This document shows, in pieces, positions 42,381 to 50,576 of a stretch of DNA of 55,758 nt (positions within the stretch are counted from its first letter, which is position 1; each line of letters opens with the position of its first letter). Where the stretch lies: positions 1 through 55,758 of the forward strand of contig CADEDH010000043.1 in NCBI GenBank assembly GCA_902826025.1, read 5' to 3'. Source of the DNA: an uncultured Actinomycetes bacterium (GTDB taxonomy: Bacteria; Actinomycetota; Acidimicrobiia; Acidimicrobiales; SZUA-35). The notes below the pieces were generated by a model. It searched no databases. It was not told the DNA's origin and saw nothing but the letters and a program-made list of their open reading frames with translations. The translations under genes and the position numbers were made by a program.

Positions 42381-43207
42381 GCCGTGGCCTCCGAGCCCAG
42401 GGTGACGGGCTGGCGGCCCGGCGGGGCGGTGGCCAGCGCCCGGGCCAGGTCGGCCTCCACGGGCTGGGGCCGGAGCCATCGGCCCTCGATCACGAGCTCC
42501 AGCGGGTCGACGTCGAACGGGTAGGGGTCGAGCACGATCCGATCCTCGCTCCGGGGTGTGACAGTGACGGCCACGTGGCTGCCACCGGCGGTGGGTACAT
42601 GGCGCAGCACGGTGGGCTGTCGCTGCGACGGGTGGGTGACCTGGAGCCACAGGGCCAACGCGTCGAAGGTCTGGAGGGCCTTGTAGTTGTGGAGCAGCGC
42701 CTCGTCGGTCATCCAGGGGGCGGCGGCAGGATCGGCGGCCAGCTGGCGGCGGAGGCGCTCCTGCCGGCCGAGCTCGGTGGCCAGCATCGGCTCCAGCAGG
42801 GCCCGGCTGGCCTCGTCGACGAGATCGAGGATGCGGCTCTGGTCGAGCGCGAAGCGGCCGGTGAACAGCCCGACGATATGCATGCTGGCCAGCAGGCCCC
42901 GGTACGGGTGACACCGCTCGTTGTGGTCGATCGAGCGCGGGCCGGTGCCGATCGAGACCGACGTTGGGGTCTGGTAGACCGACCAGGGCAGGTTGGTGGA
43001 GGGGTCACGAGGGGCGGCCGCGTCGACCTCGGCCCAGCCCCGGTCGTGCTCCCACACCAGGCCCAGCAGCAGGTCGCGGGGCTCCAGTGGGGCGAACGGC
43101 CCCACGCCCCCGAAGTGCTCGGCCAGGGTGCCGGCGGTGGCCGTGTGCTGCTCCATCGTGAGCACCAGGTGGGCCTCGCCGGGGGAGCGGGTGGACTGCA
43201 CGATCAC
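42377..43207 (-). CDS. DUF3891 family protein
   Basis: 276 residues from GTG 43207: LVLTMEQHTATAGTLAEHFG, LGLVWEHDRGWAEVDAAAPR, PWSVYQTPTSVSI, HNERCHPYRGLLASMHIVGL and MTDEALLHNYKALQTFDALA. These His/Asp-rich blocks are the DUF3891 pattern; the spacing of HDRGW and H-x-x-x-x-H suggests an HD-like metal site, but this is inference. First gene of the operon with the PPOX fusion and DNA polymerase. No membrane segment. Confidence 0.8.
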   Translation of the reverse strand: MIVQSTRSPGEAHLVLTMEQHTATAGTLAEHFGGVGPFAPLEPRDLLLGLVWEHDRGWAEVDAAAPRDPSTNLPWSVYQTPTSVSIGTGPRSIDHNERCHPYRGLLASMHIVGLFTGRFALDQSRILDLVDEASRALLEPMLATELGRQERLRRQLAADPAAAPWMTDEALLHNYKALQTFDALALWLQVTHPSQRQPTVLRHVPTAGGSHVAVTVTPRSEDRIVLDPYPFDVDPLELVIEGRWLRPQPVEADLARALATAPPGRQPVTLGSEATA

Positions 43208-43274
43208 CCCGCCATCATGCCACCGCTCCGCGGCCTCCGGCCCACGGTGGGCCCGGGACGACCGGGCCGAAGGG

Positions 43275-44420
43275 TCACGGCGTGGCGCCGAAGCTGTGGT
43301 AGGCCCGGCCGGCGTCGGCCGCCGCCCGGGTGCCCGTGTCGTGCTGGTAGGGGCTGATACCGCCGGGCTCCCACGGCCCAACCGAGCCGGCGGCTACCGC
43401 GGCCGGCGATTTGTCCACCAGGCCGAACCGGCGGCGCAGCTCGTCTACCGGTTGGTCGGCCAGGGCGAACCAGTCGAGGGCCAGCAGGTCGACGTCGGGC
43501 TGTCCGTCCGGCCCGTGGCTCAGAGCGCCCCGGCGTAGGGCGTCGGCCACCCGCACCGCCATGCCGTCGGCCGACAATTGGCCGGGGAAGGCCTCGAACA
43601 GGCCGGCCCCGGTGGCCAGGTAGCCGGTCTCGAACAGGCTCACCACCATGGCCAGCAGGGAGAAGCCCCGGGGATCGTCGGTGGCCCGGGCGATGAAGGC
43701 GAACACCTCCAGCTCTGACTCCACCCGGGTGCCGTAGTCGGCCAGCACGTGCACCCAGTCGTGTTGGGCCAGCAGCGGGGGAGCGGAGCCGGGCTCGCCG
43801 GGGAAGGCGAAGCCCCGGGCCCGGTACAGCTCCCACACCCCCCGGCCCAGCGTGCCGGCGGGCATGTGCTCCAGGGCGGCCCAGCGGGCGGCCAGGTCTG
43901 CGTCGTCGCTGGCCTGCTGCCACGCCTCGGCCAGGCCGGTGCTGGTGTGGAGGGCCTGCACCCGCTCGGCCGACCAGCCGGCGGTGTAGCCGTTGCGGTC
44001 GAAGTCGACAGCGGCCAGGCCGAGCTGACCGGCGGCGAAGCGCTGGGCCACCCGCAGCATCCCGTCATCCACGCTCAACGCCCGGGCGAACGCCTCCACC
44101 CGCTCGGCCACCGCCGGCTCCAATGGCCGCAGCACCAGGGCCCCCAGGATCATGGTCTGGAGGATCCGGGTGCGGAAGGCGTCGTTGCGCTGCGCCATCC
44201 CGACAGCGAAGCCCTCGGGCTCGATGGGCGGTTGATCGACGGTGATCGGCGCATGGCCGGTCATGGCGGCGAAGGCGGCACCCACCAGCAGGCGCTGCAG
44301 CTCGGTTGGTCCGCCGGAGGGGGCAATGGCGGCCAGGACGCCCCGGGCCAGGTGCTGGACCTCGTCCGGCCCGGGGGGCGTCAGATCGGCGGTGGCGGGA
44401 GACGGGAGGGGCGTGGGCAT
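43275..44420 (-). CDS. Protein with Coq4-type metal motif
   Basis: 381 residues from ATG 44420. The best marker is QHDWVHVLADYGTRVESE, which fits the H-D-x2-H-x11-E zinc motif of Coq4, a ubiquinone-biosynthesis protein. GVWELYRARGFAFPGEPGSA before it and FAFIARATDDPRGFSLLAMV after it complete the domain (about 200-300). The N-terminal 200 residues (LLVGAAFAAMTGHAPITVDQ, MAQRNDAFRTRILQTMILGA) are helical. Actinobacteria generally use menaquinone, so the role is open. Divergent from an NADP-binding reductase across a 51-base gap with a palindrome. Confidence 0.65.
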   Translation of the reverse strand: MPTPLPSPATADLTPPGPDEVQHLARGVLAAIAPSGGPTELQRLLVGAAFAAMTGHAPITVDQPPIEPEGFAVGMAQRNDAFRTRILQTMILGALVLRPLEPAVAERVEAFARALSVDDGMLRVAQRFAAGQLGLAAVDFDRNGYTAGWSAERVQALHTSTGLAEAWQQASDDADLAARWAALEHMPAGTLGRGVWELYRARGFAFPGEPGSAPPLLAQHDWVHVLADYGTRVESELEVFAFIARATDDPRGFSLLAMVVSLFETGYLATGAGLFEAFPGQLSADGMAVRVADALRRGALSHGPDGQPDVDLLALDWFALADQPVDELRRRFGLVDKSPAAVAAGSVGPWEPGGISPYQHDTGTRAAADAGRAYHSFGATP

Positions 44421-44450
44421 CGGGGACCTCCAGGGGTGGTGACCGGGTCG

Positions 44451-44462
44451 GTATTCAAATAC
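44451..44462. promoter_or_regulatory. Operator-like palindrome in a divergent promoter
   Basis: GTATT-CA-AATAC is a perfect inverted repeat in an otherwise AT-poor region. It overlaps a possible -10 (TACAGT, 44460-44465) only 7 bases before ATG 44472, which implies a leaderless transcript. The TetR protein encoded two genes on may bind it. Confidence 0.5.
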
Positions 44463-44471
44463 AGTACAGCT

Positions 44472-45128
44472 ATGAAACGAAAAATGATCGGTGTACTGGG
44501 TTCGGGCAACGTGGGGCGGGCGTTGGCCTCGGGGCTGGCCGCGGTCGGCCACCGGGTGACCATGGGAACCCGGGAGCCGGGCCGGGCCGAGCTCGTCGAC
44601 TGGACCGCTGGGGCCACCGGTGCCGGGGCTGTGGCGCTGGCCGATCCGATCACCGCCGCCACCGGAGCCGAGCTGGTGCTGGTGGCCACGGCGTGGGAGG
44701 GCACCGGGGAGGCGTTGGCCGCCGTGGCCCCCGCCCTCGACGGCAAGGTGCTTATCGACGTCACCAACCCGCTGCGGTTCACCACCCGGCTGGAGCTGGC
44801 CGTCGGGTTCACCGACTCCGGTGGAGAGCAGGTGCAGCGGTGGGCCCCCGGCGCCCGGGTGGTGAAGGCGTTCAACACCGTGGGCTTCGAGCTCATGGAC
44901 CACCCCGATCTCGACGGCGGACCACCCACCCTGTTCATAGCCGGCGACGACGCCTCGGCCAAGGCCGACGTGGCCGGGTTGGCCGCTGACCTGGGCTGGG
45001 CCGTGCACGACTGCGGTGATCTGGTGGCGGCCCGGCTCACCGAGCCGCTGGCCATGCTGTGGATCGAGCACGCCCTGCGTACGGGATCCCGCCGACACGC
45101 CTTCCGGCTGCTGGCCGACCCCCAGTAG
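44472..45128 (+). CDS. NADP-binding reductase, F420-reductase/ProC-like Rossmann protein
   Basis: 218 residues. N terminus MKRKMIGVLGSGNVGRALAS is a Rossmann GxGxxG motif followed by HRVTMGTREP, whose TxxR favours NADP. KVLIDVTNPL and ARVVKAFNTVGFELMDHPDL are hallmarks of the NADPH:F420 oxidoreductase (Fno)-like family. Many members reduce other substrates, so F420 is unproven. It is 10 bases before a TetR gene on the same strand, suggesting a bicistronic autoregulated unit. Confidence 0.85.
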   Translation: MKRKMIGVLGSGNVGRALASGLAAVGHRVTMGTREPGRAELVDWTAGATGAGAVALADPITAATGAELVLVATAWEGTGEALAAVAPALDGKVLIDVTNPLRFTTRLELAVGFTDSGGEQVQRWAPGARVVKAFNTVGFELMDHPDLDGGPPTLFIAGDDASAKADVAGLAADLGWAVHDCGDLVAARLTEPLAMLWIEHALRTGSRRHAFRLLADPQ

Positions 45129-45138
45129 CGTCACCCGG

Positions 45139-45720
45139 GTGAGTACGCCGGGCCGCCCCCGAGATCCCGAGATCGACGCCGCCGTGCTGGCCGTGGCCCA
45201 GCGCCAGCTGGCCAGCCACGGCTACGAGGCGCTGTCGGTGGCGGCCGTGGCCCAGGAGGCCGGCACCACCCGCCCGGCCCTGTACCGGCGGTGGCCCACC
45301 AAGGCCGACCTGGCCACGGCCGCCATCGCCGCCCTGTCCCGGGCGGCCGAGCGGCCCGACACCGACGACCCCTTCGCCGACCTGGTGGCCGAGCTGGCGG
45401 CGTTCCAGCGAGGGGTGAGCCGGCCCAACGGGATCAGCCTCGTCGGCTCGATGCTACAGGACGGCACCGATCCGGAGCTGCGCTCCCTGTACCGGGAGCG
45501 GGTGGTGGGGCCCCGCCGGGCTCGGCTCCGTCACATCCTGGCCCGGGCGGCCGACGCCGGCCTGATCGACCCCGACGCCGACCTCGACCTGGCCGCGGCC
45601 GCCTGCACCGGGGTCCTCTACGCGCTCCTGCTAAGCGGCACCCCGGTCGGCCGCACCTGGCCCCGTCGCACCGCCGCCTTCGTGTGGCGGGCCGTCGGCG
45701 GCGACCCCAGCTCAGGTTGA
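45139..45720 (+). CDS. TetR-family regulator
   Basis: 193 residues from GTG 45139. HTH: DPEIDAAVLAVAQRQLASHG, YEALSVAAVAQEAGTTRPAL and YRRWPTKADLATAAI, where YRRWPTK is the recognition-helix end. C-terminal ligand domain VSRPNGISLVGSMLQDGTDP and AAACTGVLYALLLSGTPVG. Located directly after the reductase gene, it probably represses that promoter. Ends before a convergent terminator-like repeat. Confidence 0.92.
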   Translation: MSTPGRPRDPEIDAAVLAVAQRQLASHGYEALSVAAVAQEAGTTRPALYRRWPTKADLATAAIAALSRAAERPDTDDPFADLVAELAAFQRGVSRPNGISLVGSMLQDGTDPELRSLYRERVVGPRRARLRHILARAADAGLIDPDADLDLAAAACTGVLYALLLSGTPVGRTWPRRTAAFVWRAVGGDPSSG

Positions 45721-45739
45721 CCACTAGTCCACCACGAAC

Positions 45740-45788
45740 GAACTCGGCGGAGTTTTGGTCAACAGGAGACCAGAACGTCGCCAAGTTC
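45740..45788. terminator. Long imperfect hairpin between convergent genes
   Basis: The arms 45740-45760 and 45768-45788 are 21 bases each with four mismatches around a 7-base loop (start GAACT, end AGTTC). It lies between the stops of the TetR and ferredoxin genes and can serve both directions. Confidence 0.7.
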
Positions 45789-45807
45789 GAGGGATTTCGC
45801 GGACCGG

Positions 45808-46029
45808 TCAGGCCCCGGCACCGTCGCTCTCGTCGACGAGCCGGAGGGCCCGGGCCGGGCAACGATCGACGGCCCGCTCCAGAGCCGCCCGGTCGCCCTC
45901 GGGGTAGGCATCGGACAGGGTGACGGCCACGTCGTGCTCGTCGAGGTCGATCAGCCCGGGGGCGGCGTCGAGGCAGTTGGCGTATCCCTTGCACGCCGGC
46001 CTGTCGACCACGAGGCGGAGCGAGGCCAT
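45808..46029 (-). CDS. 3Fe-4S-type ferredoxin
   Basis: 73 residues. Cluster ligands C13-K-G-Y-A-N-C19 and C57-P give the C-x5-C...C-P pattern of small 3Fe-4S (or variable CxxXxxC) ferredoxins with Tyr16 at the variable position. Acidic overall. These usually donate electrons to cytochromes P450. Here the gene overlaps by one base the Rieske oxygenase alpha subunit (TGATG at 46027-46031), which makes it the likely electron donor for that oxygenase. No reductase gene is nearby. Confidence 0.88.
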   Translation of the reverse strand: MASLRLVVDRPACKGYANCLDAAPGLIDLDEHDVAVTLSDAYPEGDRAALERAVDRCPARALRLVDESDGAGA

Positions 46030-47375
46030 CAGACCCCGTCCATCATCTGGGCCCACGAGTCGCCCTGCACGAACTGGCCCCACCGGGCATAGAAGTTGCG
46101 GGCGTTCTCCTCGGTCATGAAGTAGTCGCTCTCCACCGCCCCCCGTAGCGCGCTGGGCTGGGTCATGCCGATACCGAGCTGGTAGTTGTAGGGATAGCGG
46201 CGGGCGATCGGGCCCCGGCTGGCCTCGGTGGCGTAGTCCCAGTTCTCCATGTCGTCCTGCTCCACCAGCCCGCCCGGCCCCGAGTACCGCAGGTAGTAGC
46301 GGCGTAGCCAGTCGGCGACCTCGGGCGGGGCGTCGGCGTCGACCAGGTACCACCGCCACACCTCGGTCTCCCACGGGCTCACCGGATGGGCCACCATCAG
46401 GGCCCGGGGGAACGGGCCGGCGTGGAACGACATCGACGGGAAGAGGGTGGCCGGGCCCATGGCCCCGATGGGACGGCCCTCGGCCTCGAACCTCGTGGCC
46501 CGGGCCGCCTCGGCCCGTTCGAAGTAGGCCGTGAGCTCCGGCTCCTCGAACGCCGGGTAGCCCAGGAAGTAGCGGGCCGAGCCGGTGGCCCCGTGCCCGA
46601 GCCGGGTGAACGAGGTGGAGGCGACGCTGCGGGGCTTGCCCGGGGCGGCGCCATGGCGGGTGGCGGCCGACGTGCCGCCCGGCCCGATCCCCACGGCGTC
46701 GACCGACTCGTGCGACGGCGGCCCGTGGTAGTTGTCGCCCAGGAAGTTCTCCGACACGAACTTCCAGTTGGCCCGGATCCGCCACTTCTGCACGCCCCGG
46801 ACCACCCGCACCTGGCCGATGTCGCCCGAGGCCGACGAGCACAGGTTGTCGAGCCACCAGTGGAAGTCGCCCAGGTACTCCTCGAACGGCGGGGCGTCGG
46901 GGTCCCACGAGGCGAAGATCAGCCCGTGGTAGTTGCACACCTTGGGCGTGGGCACGAGGCCCCAGGCCGAGCGGTCGAGCCGGGAGCCGTAGCCGGCCCG
47001 GAAGTGGGGCACGCCCAGCAGCTCGCCGGCCACCGCCACCAGCTTGCCGTCGGTGGAGTACGTCCAGCCGTGGTAGGGGCACATGAAGTTGAGCGTGTTG
47101 CCCTCGTCGTAGCGGCACACCTTCATCCCCCGATGGCGGCACGAGTTGAGCAGCACGTGGATGGCGCCCTCCGAGTCCCGGGTGAGCAGCACCGATTCGG
47201 TGCCCATGCGGGAGCTGAAGAAGTCGCCCGGCTCGGGAATCTGGCTCTCGTGGCCCACCAGCAGCCAGGCCCGGGTGAACAGGTTGTCAAGCTCGGCCTG
47301 GTACACGGCCTCGCTCACGAAGATCTCCCGGCTGATCACGCCGTTGGCGGTGTCGAGGAGGTCGGTCAGGTCCAT
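46029..47375 (-). CDS. Rieske non-heme iron oxygenase, alpha subunit
   Basis: 448 residues. Rieske site C79-R-H81...C99-P-Y-H102 (NSCRHRGMKVCRYDEGN, MCPYHGWTYSTDG). Mononuclear iron ligands H217 and H222 in NYHGPPSHESV, preceded by FVSENFLGD with the bridging Asp. The fold is that of aromatic-ring-hydroxylating dioxygenases: NAD(P)H and O2 are used to cis-dihydroxylate an aromatic or related ring. The upstream beta-subunit gene is 14 bases away and the ferredoxin follows, so this is a complete oxygenase with carrier but without reductase. Substrate unknown. Confidence 0.93.
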   Translation of the reverse strand: MDLTDLLDTANGVISREIFVSEAVYQAELDNLFTRAWLLVGHESQIPEPGDFFSSRMGTESVLLTRDSEGAIHVLLNSCRHRGMKVCRYDEGNTLNFMCPYHGWTYSTDGKLVAVAGELLGVPHFRAGYGSRLDRSAWGLVPTPKVCNYHGLIFASWDPDAPPFEEYLGDFHWWLDNLCSSASGDIGQVRVVRGVQKWRIRANWKFVSENFLGDNYHGPPSHESVDAVGIGPGGTSAATRHGAAPGKPRSVASTSFTRLGHGATGSARYFLGYPAFEEPELTAYFERAEAARATRFEAEGRPIGAMGPATLFPSMSFHAGPFPRALMVAHPVSPWETEVWRWYLVDADAPPEVADWLRRYYLRYSGPGGLVEQDDMENWDYATEASRGPIARRYPYNYQLGIGMTQPSALRGAVESDYFMTEENARNFYARWGQFVQGDSWAQMMDGV

Positions 47376-47389
47376 CGTGGTCGGTCCCC

Positions 47390-47950
47390 TCAGAAGAGCA
47401 GCGTCAGGTTCTTGGCCAGGAGCACGTTCTGGTCGAGCAGGAGCTCCCGGCGGCACAGCTTCCAGCCGCCGGCACTGTCGCCGTCGGCCCCGGTGCGGCG
47501 CCAGGTGTCGTGGCGGCGGCCGACGAAGAAGTCGGTCTCGTCGGCCACCCGGTTGCGGTGCACCACGAACCGGCACGACAGCTCCACCTCGGGCAGCTCG
47601 ACCCGCCGCAGCCGCACGTTGGTGACCAGGTGGCTCACCCGGCTGAGCGGCTCCTCGGCCCAGTGGACCCCGGTGCGAAGCTGGCCCACCCGCTGGGTGA
47701 GGGTGTGCTTGCCCTCGTCGAACCAGCACACCTCCTCCCCGCCCCGGGTCTGCTCCCGGGCGTGGTGCTGGCCCACGGCCACGTTGAGGCGGAGCGGCAT
47801 GACGTAGGAAAGGTCGTCGGCCAGGAGATCGAGCCACGCCTCCCACCGGCCCTCGTCGAGCAGCTCGGCCTCGTCGTAGAGCACATCGGTCAGCTCCTGG
47901 GTGAGCAGGAGGCGATCGAGCAGCTCGTCACGGTCGTGTCCCGTCGACAT
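47390..47950 (-). CDS. Ring-hydroxylating dioxygenase beta subunit
   Basis: 186 residues from ATG 47950. NTF2-like fold of beta subunits: LTQELTDVLYDEAELLDEGR, WEAWLDLLADDLSYVMPLRL, HWAEEPLSRVSHLVTNVRLR, VELSCRFVVHRNRVADETDF, FVGRRHDTWRR. It has no metal site and serves as the structural partner of the alpha subunit. It is the first gene of the operon, divergent from a START-like protein. Confidence 0.92.
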   Translation of the reverse strand: MSTGHDRDELLDRLLLTQELTDVLYDEAELLDEGRWEAWLDLLADDLSYVMPLRLNVAVGQHHAREQTRGGEEVCWFDEGKHTLTQRVGQLRTGVHWAEEPLSRVSHLVTNVRLRRVELPEVELSCRFVVHRNRVADETDFFVGRRHDTWRRTGADGDSAGGWKLCRRELLLDQNVLLAKNLTLLF

Positions 47951-47986
47951 GGCCCCAGTCTCGCGCAGCCCAGTAGCGTGCTGCCC

Positions 47987-48400
47987 ATGACCACCGTGAC
48001 CGTCACCGACACCTTCGATCACCCCGTAGACCAGGTCTGGCCCGTCGTGGCCGACTTCGGCGGCATCCACAAGTACATGCGGGGCATGCCCGAGACCGAG
48101 GTCAAGGGCTCCGGCATCGGCCAGGACCGGTTCCTGGGCATGCCCGGCGGCACGGTGGTGGAGCGTCTGACCTGGCTCGACAACGACAACCACGCCTTCA
48201 GCTACACGATCCTCGACGGCCCGCTGCCCTTCGACCGCTACGTGGCCACGGTCAAGCTGACCGACAACGGCGCCACCACCGGCATCGAGTGGCAGGGCAA
48301 CTTCGAGGTCAACGGCGTGCCCGAGGAGGAGGGCGTGGCCATGGCCAACGGCATCTACTCCGGCGCCATCAAGGGCTTCAAGAAGTTCCTGGCCGGCTGA
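47987..48400 (+). CDS. SRPBCC (START-like) protein
   Basis: 137 residues: MTTVTVTDTFDHPVDQVWPV, VADFGGIHKYMRGMPETEVK, GGTVVERLTWLDNDNHAFSY, ITGIEWQGNFEV-like strand, and a C-terminal helix SGAIKGFKKFLAG. This is the polyketide-cyclase/MxaD-type ligand-binding fold. It is divergent from the oxygenase operon by 36 bases and is followed at 31 bases by an amidohydrolase, so it probably takes part in the same pathway. Ligand unknown. Confidence 0.85.
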   Translation: MTTVTVTDTFDHPVDQVWPVVADFGGIHKYMRGMPETEVKGSGIGQDRFLGMPGGTVVERLTWLDNDNHAFSYTILDGPLPFDRYVATVKLTDNGATTGIEWQGNFEVNGVPEEEGVAMANGIYSGAIKGFKKFLAG

Positions 48401-48431
48401 GCGGCCAGGACGAGCGCGGGAGCCCGGGACC

Positions 48432-49604
48432 ATGCCCTACGCCGAGGGTCGGACGTATTTCGACGCCGACAGCCATCTGATGGAGTTGCCCGACTTCCTG
48501 GTCGAGTTCCTCGACCCGGGATTCCGGGGTGTGATCCCGCCGCTGGCCATCCCGCCCATGGCCGCCCCGGCCGGGGGAGCGACGCCGGCCGAGCGGATGG
48601 CCCGGCTGGTGGCCGAGCGGGCCCATGAGCCGGAGCGGGCCGACGAGTTGGCCCGCGACGTGATGACGTCGGGCAAGAACTACGACGCCCTCGGCGCCTT
48701 CAACCCGGCCGAGCGGACCCGGGCCCTCGACCTGCTGGGGTTCCGGGCCCAATGGGTGTTCTCGTCGTTCTCGGCCGGCCAGGTGTTCTTCCTGCGCGAC
48801 GTCGCCGCCCGCTACGCCGCGGCCCGGGCCCACAACCGGGCCATGGCCGCCTTCTGCGCCGACGACCCCCGCCTGCTGCCGGTGGCTGTGCTCCCGCTCG
48901 ACGACCCGGCGATGGCCGCCGCCGAGCTCGAGTACGCGCTGGAGCTCGGCGCCCAGGGGGTGTGGGTGCCGGCCGGGCCCTGCGGGGGCCGTTCGCCGGG
49001 CCACGACGAGCTCGACCCGATCTGGGCCCGCCTGGCCGATGCCGGCATCCCGTTCCTGCTCCACGTGGGGGCCCAGCCCATCCAGATCCGGCCTGAGTAC
49101 ATGAACACGGGCCGGGCCCAGCCCAAGGACTGGCTGGGCGGGGCGGAGAACGTGCGGTCCAAGGACCTGACGGTGATCCACCAGTCGAGCGAGGAGTTCC
49201 TGTCGGTGCTCGTGCTCGACGGGGTGCTGGAACGCCACCGGGGCCTGCGGGGCGCAGCGGTGGAGCTGGGGGCCACGTGGGTACCGGGCATGCTGCGCCG
49301 GCTGGACCACGCGGCCGAGATCTGGGCCCGGTCCGAGCCCGAGCTGCGGGCCTTCACCCGCCGGCCATCGGAGCAGATCCGCGAGCAGCTGGCGTTCACG
49401 CCCTACGTGTTCGAGGACGTTGGAGCGCTGATCCGGGAATCGTCGCCCGAGCTGTACCTGTTCTCCTCGGACTACCCCCACGCTGAGGGTGGCCGCAACC
49501 CGATCGGGCGGTTCGAGGCCAGCCTGGGCGACCTCGCCCCCTCGGTCCGCGACGCCTTCTACGAGGGCAACTTCGTGAAGCTGCTCCCCTCGGCGGCGGC
49601 GTAG
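48432..49604 (+). CDS. Amidohydrolase-family protein (decarboxylase/hydrolase type) 1
   Basis: 390 residues. The start RTYFDADSHLMELPDFLVEF has the DxDxH-like first-strand metal motif seen in ACMSD-related amidohydrolases. Later marks are LPVAVLPLDDPAMAAAELEY, DPIWARLADAGIPFLLHVGA, FLSVLVLDGVLERHRGLRGA and LYLFSSDYPHAEGGRNPIGR, with the conserved SSDYPH near the end. It would process a ring-cleavage or hydroxylated acid product; exact reaction unknown. Shares the plus strand with the SRPBCC gene and ends at a strong terminator. Confidence 0.85.
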   Translation: MPYAEGRTYFDADSHLMELPDFLVEFLDPGFRGVIPPLAIPPMAAPAGGATPAERMARLVAERAHEPERADELARDVMTSGKNYDALGAFNPAERTRALDLLGFRAQWVFSSFSAGQVFFLRDVAARYAAARAHNRAMAAFCADDPRLLPVAVLPLDDPAMAAAELEYALELGAQGVWVPAGPCGGRSPGHDELDPIWARLADAGIPFLLHVGAQPIQIRPEYMNTGRAQPKDWLGGAENVRSKDLTVIHQSSEEFLSVLVLDGVLERHRGLRGAAVELGATWVPGMLRRLDHAAEIWARSEPELRAFTRRPSEQIREQLAFTPYVFEDVGALIRESSPELYLFSSDYPHAEGGRNPIGRFEASLGDLAPSVRDAFYEGNFVKLLPSAAA

Positions 49605-49613
49605 AGGATTCTG

Positions 49614-49650
49614 AGGAGCCTGAGCCGCGCTCAGCGCGGCTCAGGCTCCT
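49614..49650. terminator. Terminator with 17-base perfect stem
   Basis: Arms 49614-49630 and 49634-49650 are perfect, with loop TCA, followed by AATTTCGGGG. It lies 10 bases after the amidohydrolase stop and 15 before the convergent DUF2231 stop. Confidence 0.88.
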
Positions 49651-49664
49651 AATTTCGGGGGGTC

Positions 49665-50453
49665 TCAGCTGCCCTGGTGGCGGACGGCGTCGACCATGGC
49701 CCGGTCGAACAGCATCTCGCCGTTGCTATCGGGTACGGGCAGGAGAATTCCGTCGGCGACCATCACGTCGATCCGGTCGACCGGCACGGTGAGAACCTCG
49801 GCCGCCTCCACCCGCCCGATCAGGCGGGGGTTGGTGGGGTCGTCGGCCGTGCTGTCGCCGCCACCCCCGTCGCCGTTGTCGCCGAAGGCCAAGCGGCCTC
49901 CGAGGTAGCCGGCGCCGGTGGCCACCCCGGCCCCGGCCAGGGCCAGAAGCTTGCCCCGGACGTAGCGACTGCGGCCCCTGGCCCGCCACGAGGCGAGATA
50001 CAGCAGGGCGGCCACGCTGTTGCCGGCGGCGTGCACGGCGGCAACCCGCCGGGCCTTGGGGTCGGTCATGCCCGAGTAGTCGGCCAGGCCGGCAGCCGCA
50101 GTGGCCGGCACCGAAAGCAGCCCCAGGGCGATCAGCCGGCGGGCGGCGTTGCGGCCGCTGCGCCCCCCGATCAGGTCGAGCACGTTGGCCGAGGTGAAGA
50201 ACCCGATCGGCAGGTCGGTGAGGGCCGGATGCAGGGGATGGCCCAGCGGCTCGCCCCGCAGCACCTCGCCGGTGCGCCCCTGGCTGACCTTGGCCGCCAA
50301 CCCGTCGAGCTGGGCGGCCACCGCGTCGAGCTTCGGGTTGGACTCGATCCGCCCCAGCCACTGGTGCAGCGCACCGCGCATTCCCGTCGCAGTCTCCATG
50401 GTGGGCGGGGGCTGGGAGCTGGCGTGCGGGCTGGGGCTGGCGGCGCGGTCCAT
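49665..50453 (-). CDS. DUF2231 membrane protein
   Basis: 262 residues from ATG 50453 (GGAGG upstream). The DUF2231 core begins EPLGHPLHPALTDLPIGFFT and continues SANVLDLIGG, LIALGLLSVPATAAAGLADY, AAVHAAGNSVAALLYLASW and GKLLALAGAGVATGAGYLGG, about four membrane segments. The C-terminal 65 residues (LIGRVEAAEVLTVPVDRIDV, LLPVPDSNGEMLFDRAMVD) are soluble, resembling the N-terminal part of a Rieske-linked or excisionase-like domain, but without Cys. In relatives DUF2231 is fused to a Rieske domain. Function unknown. Confidence 0.82.
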   Translation of the reverse strand: MDRAASPSPHASSQPPPTMETATGMRGALHQWLGRIESNPKLDAVAAQLDGLAAKVSQGRTGEVLRGEPLGHPLHPALTDLPIGFFTSANVLDLIGGRSGRNAARRLIALGLLSVPATAAAGLADYSGMTDPKARRVAAVHAAGNSVAALLYLASWRARGRSRYVRGKLLALAGAGVATGAGYLGGRLAFGDNGDGGGGDSTADDPTNPRLIGRVEAAEVLTVPVDRIDVMVADGILLPVPDSNGEMLFDRAMVDAVRHQGS

Positions 50454-50576
50454 GGCGGAAACCTCCGGGTGGTCGAACACCCCGTCTCTGCCCCCGCCCG
50501 CCAGCCGGCAAACCGGAACTCTGACGGCGCACGCCGGCGGGCGACACGCCAGGTCAGAGTTCCCGGGTTGGATCGG

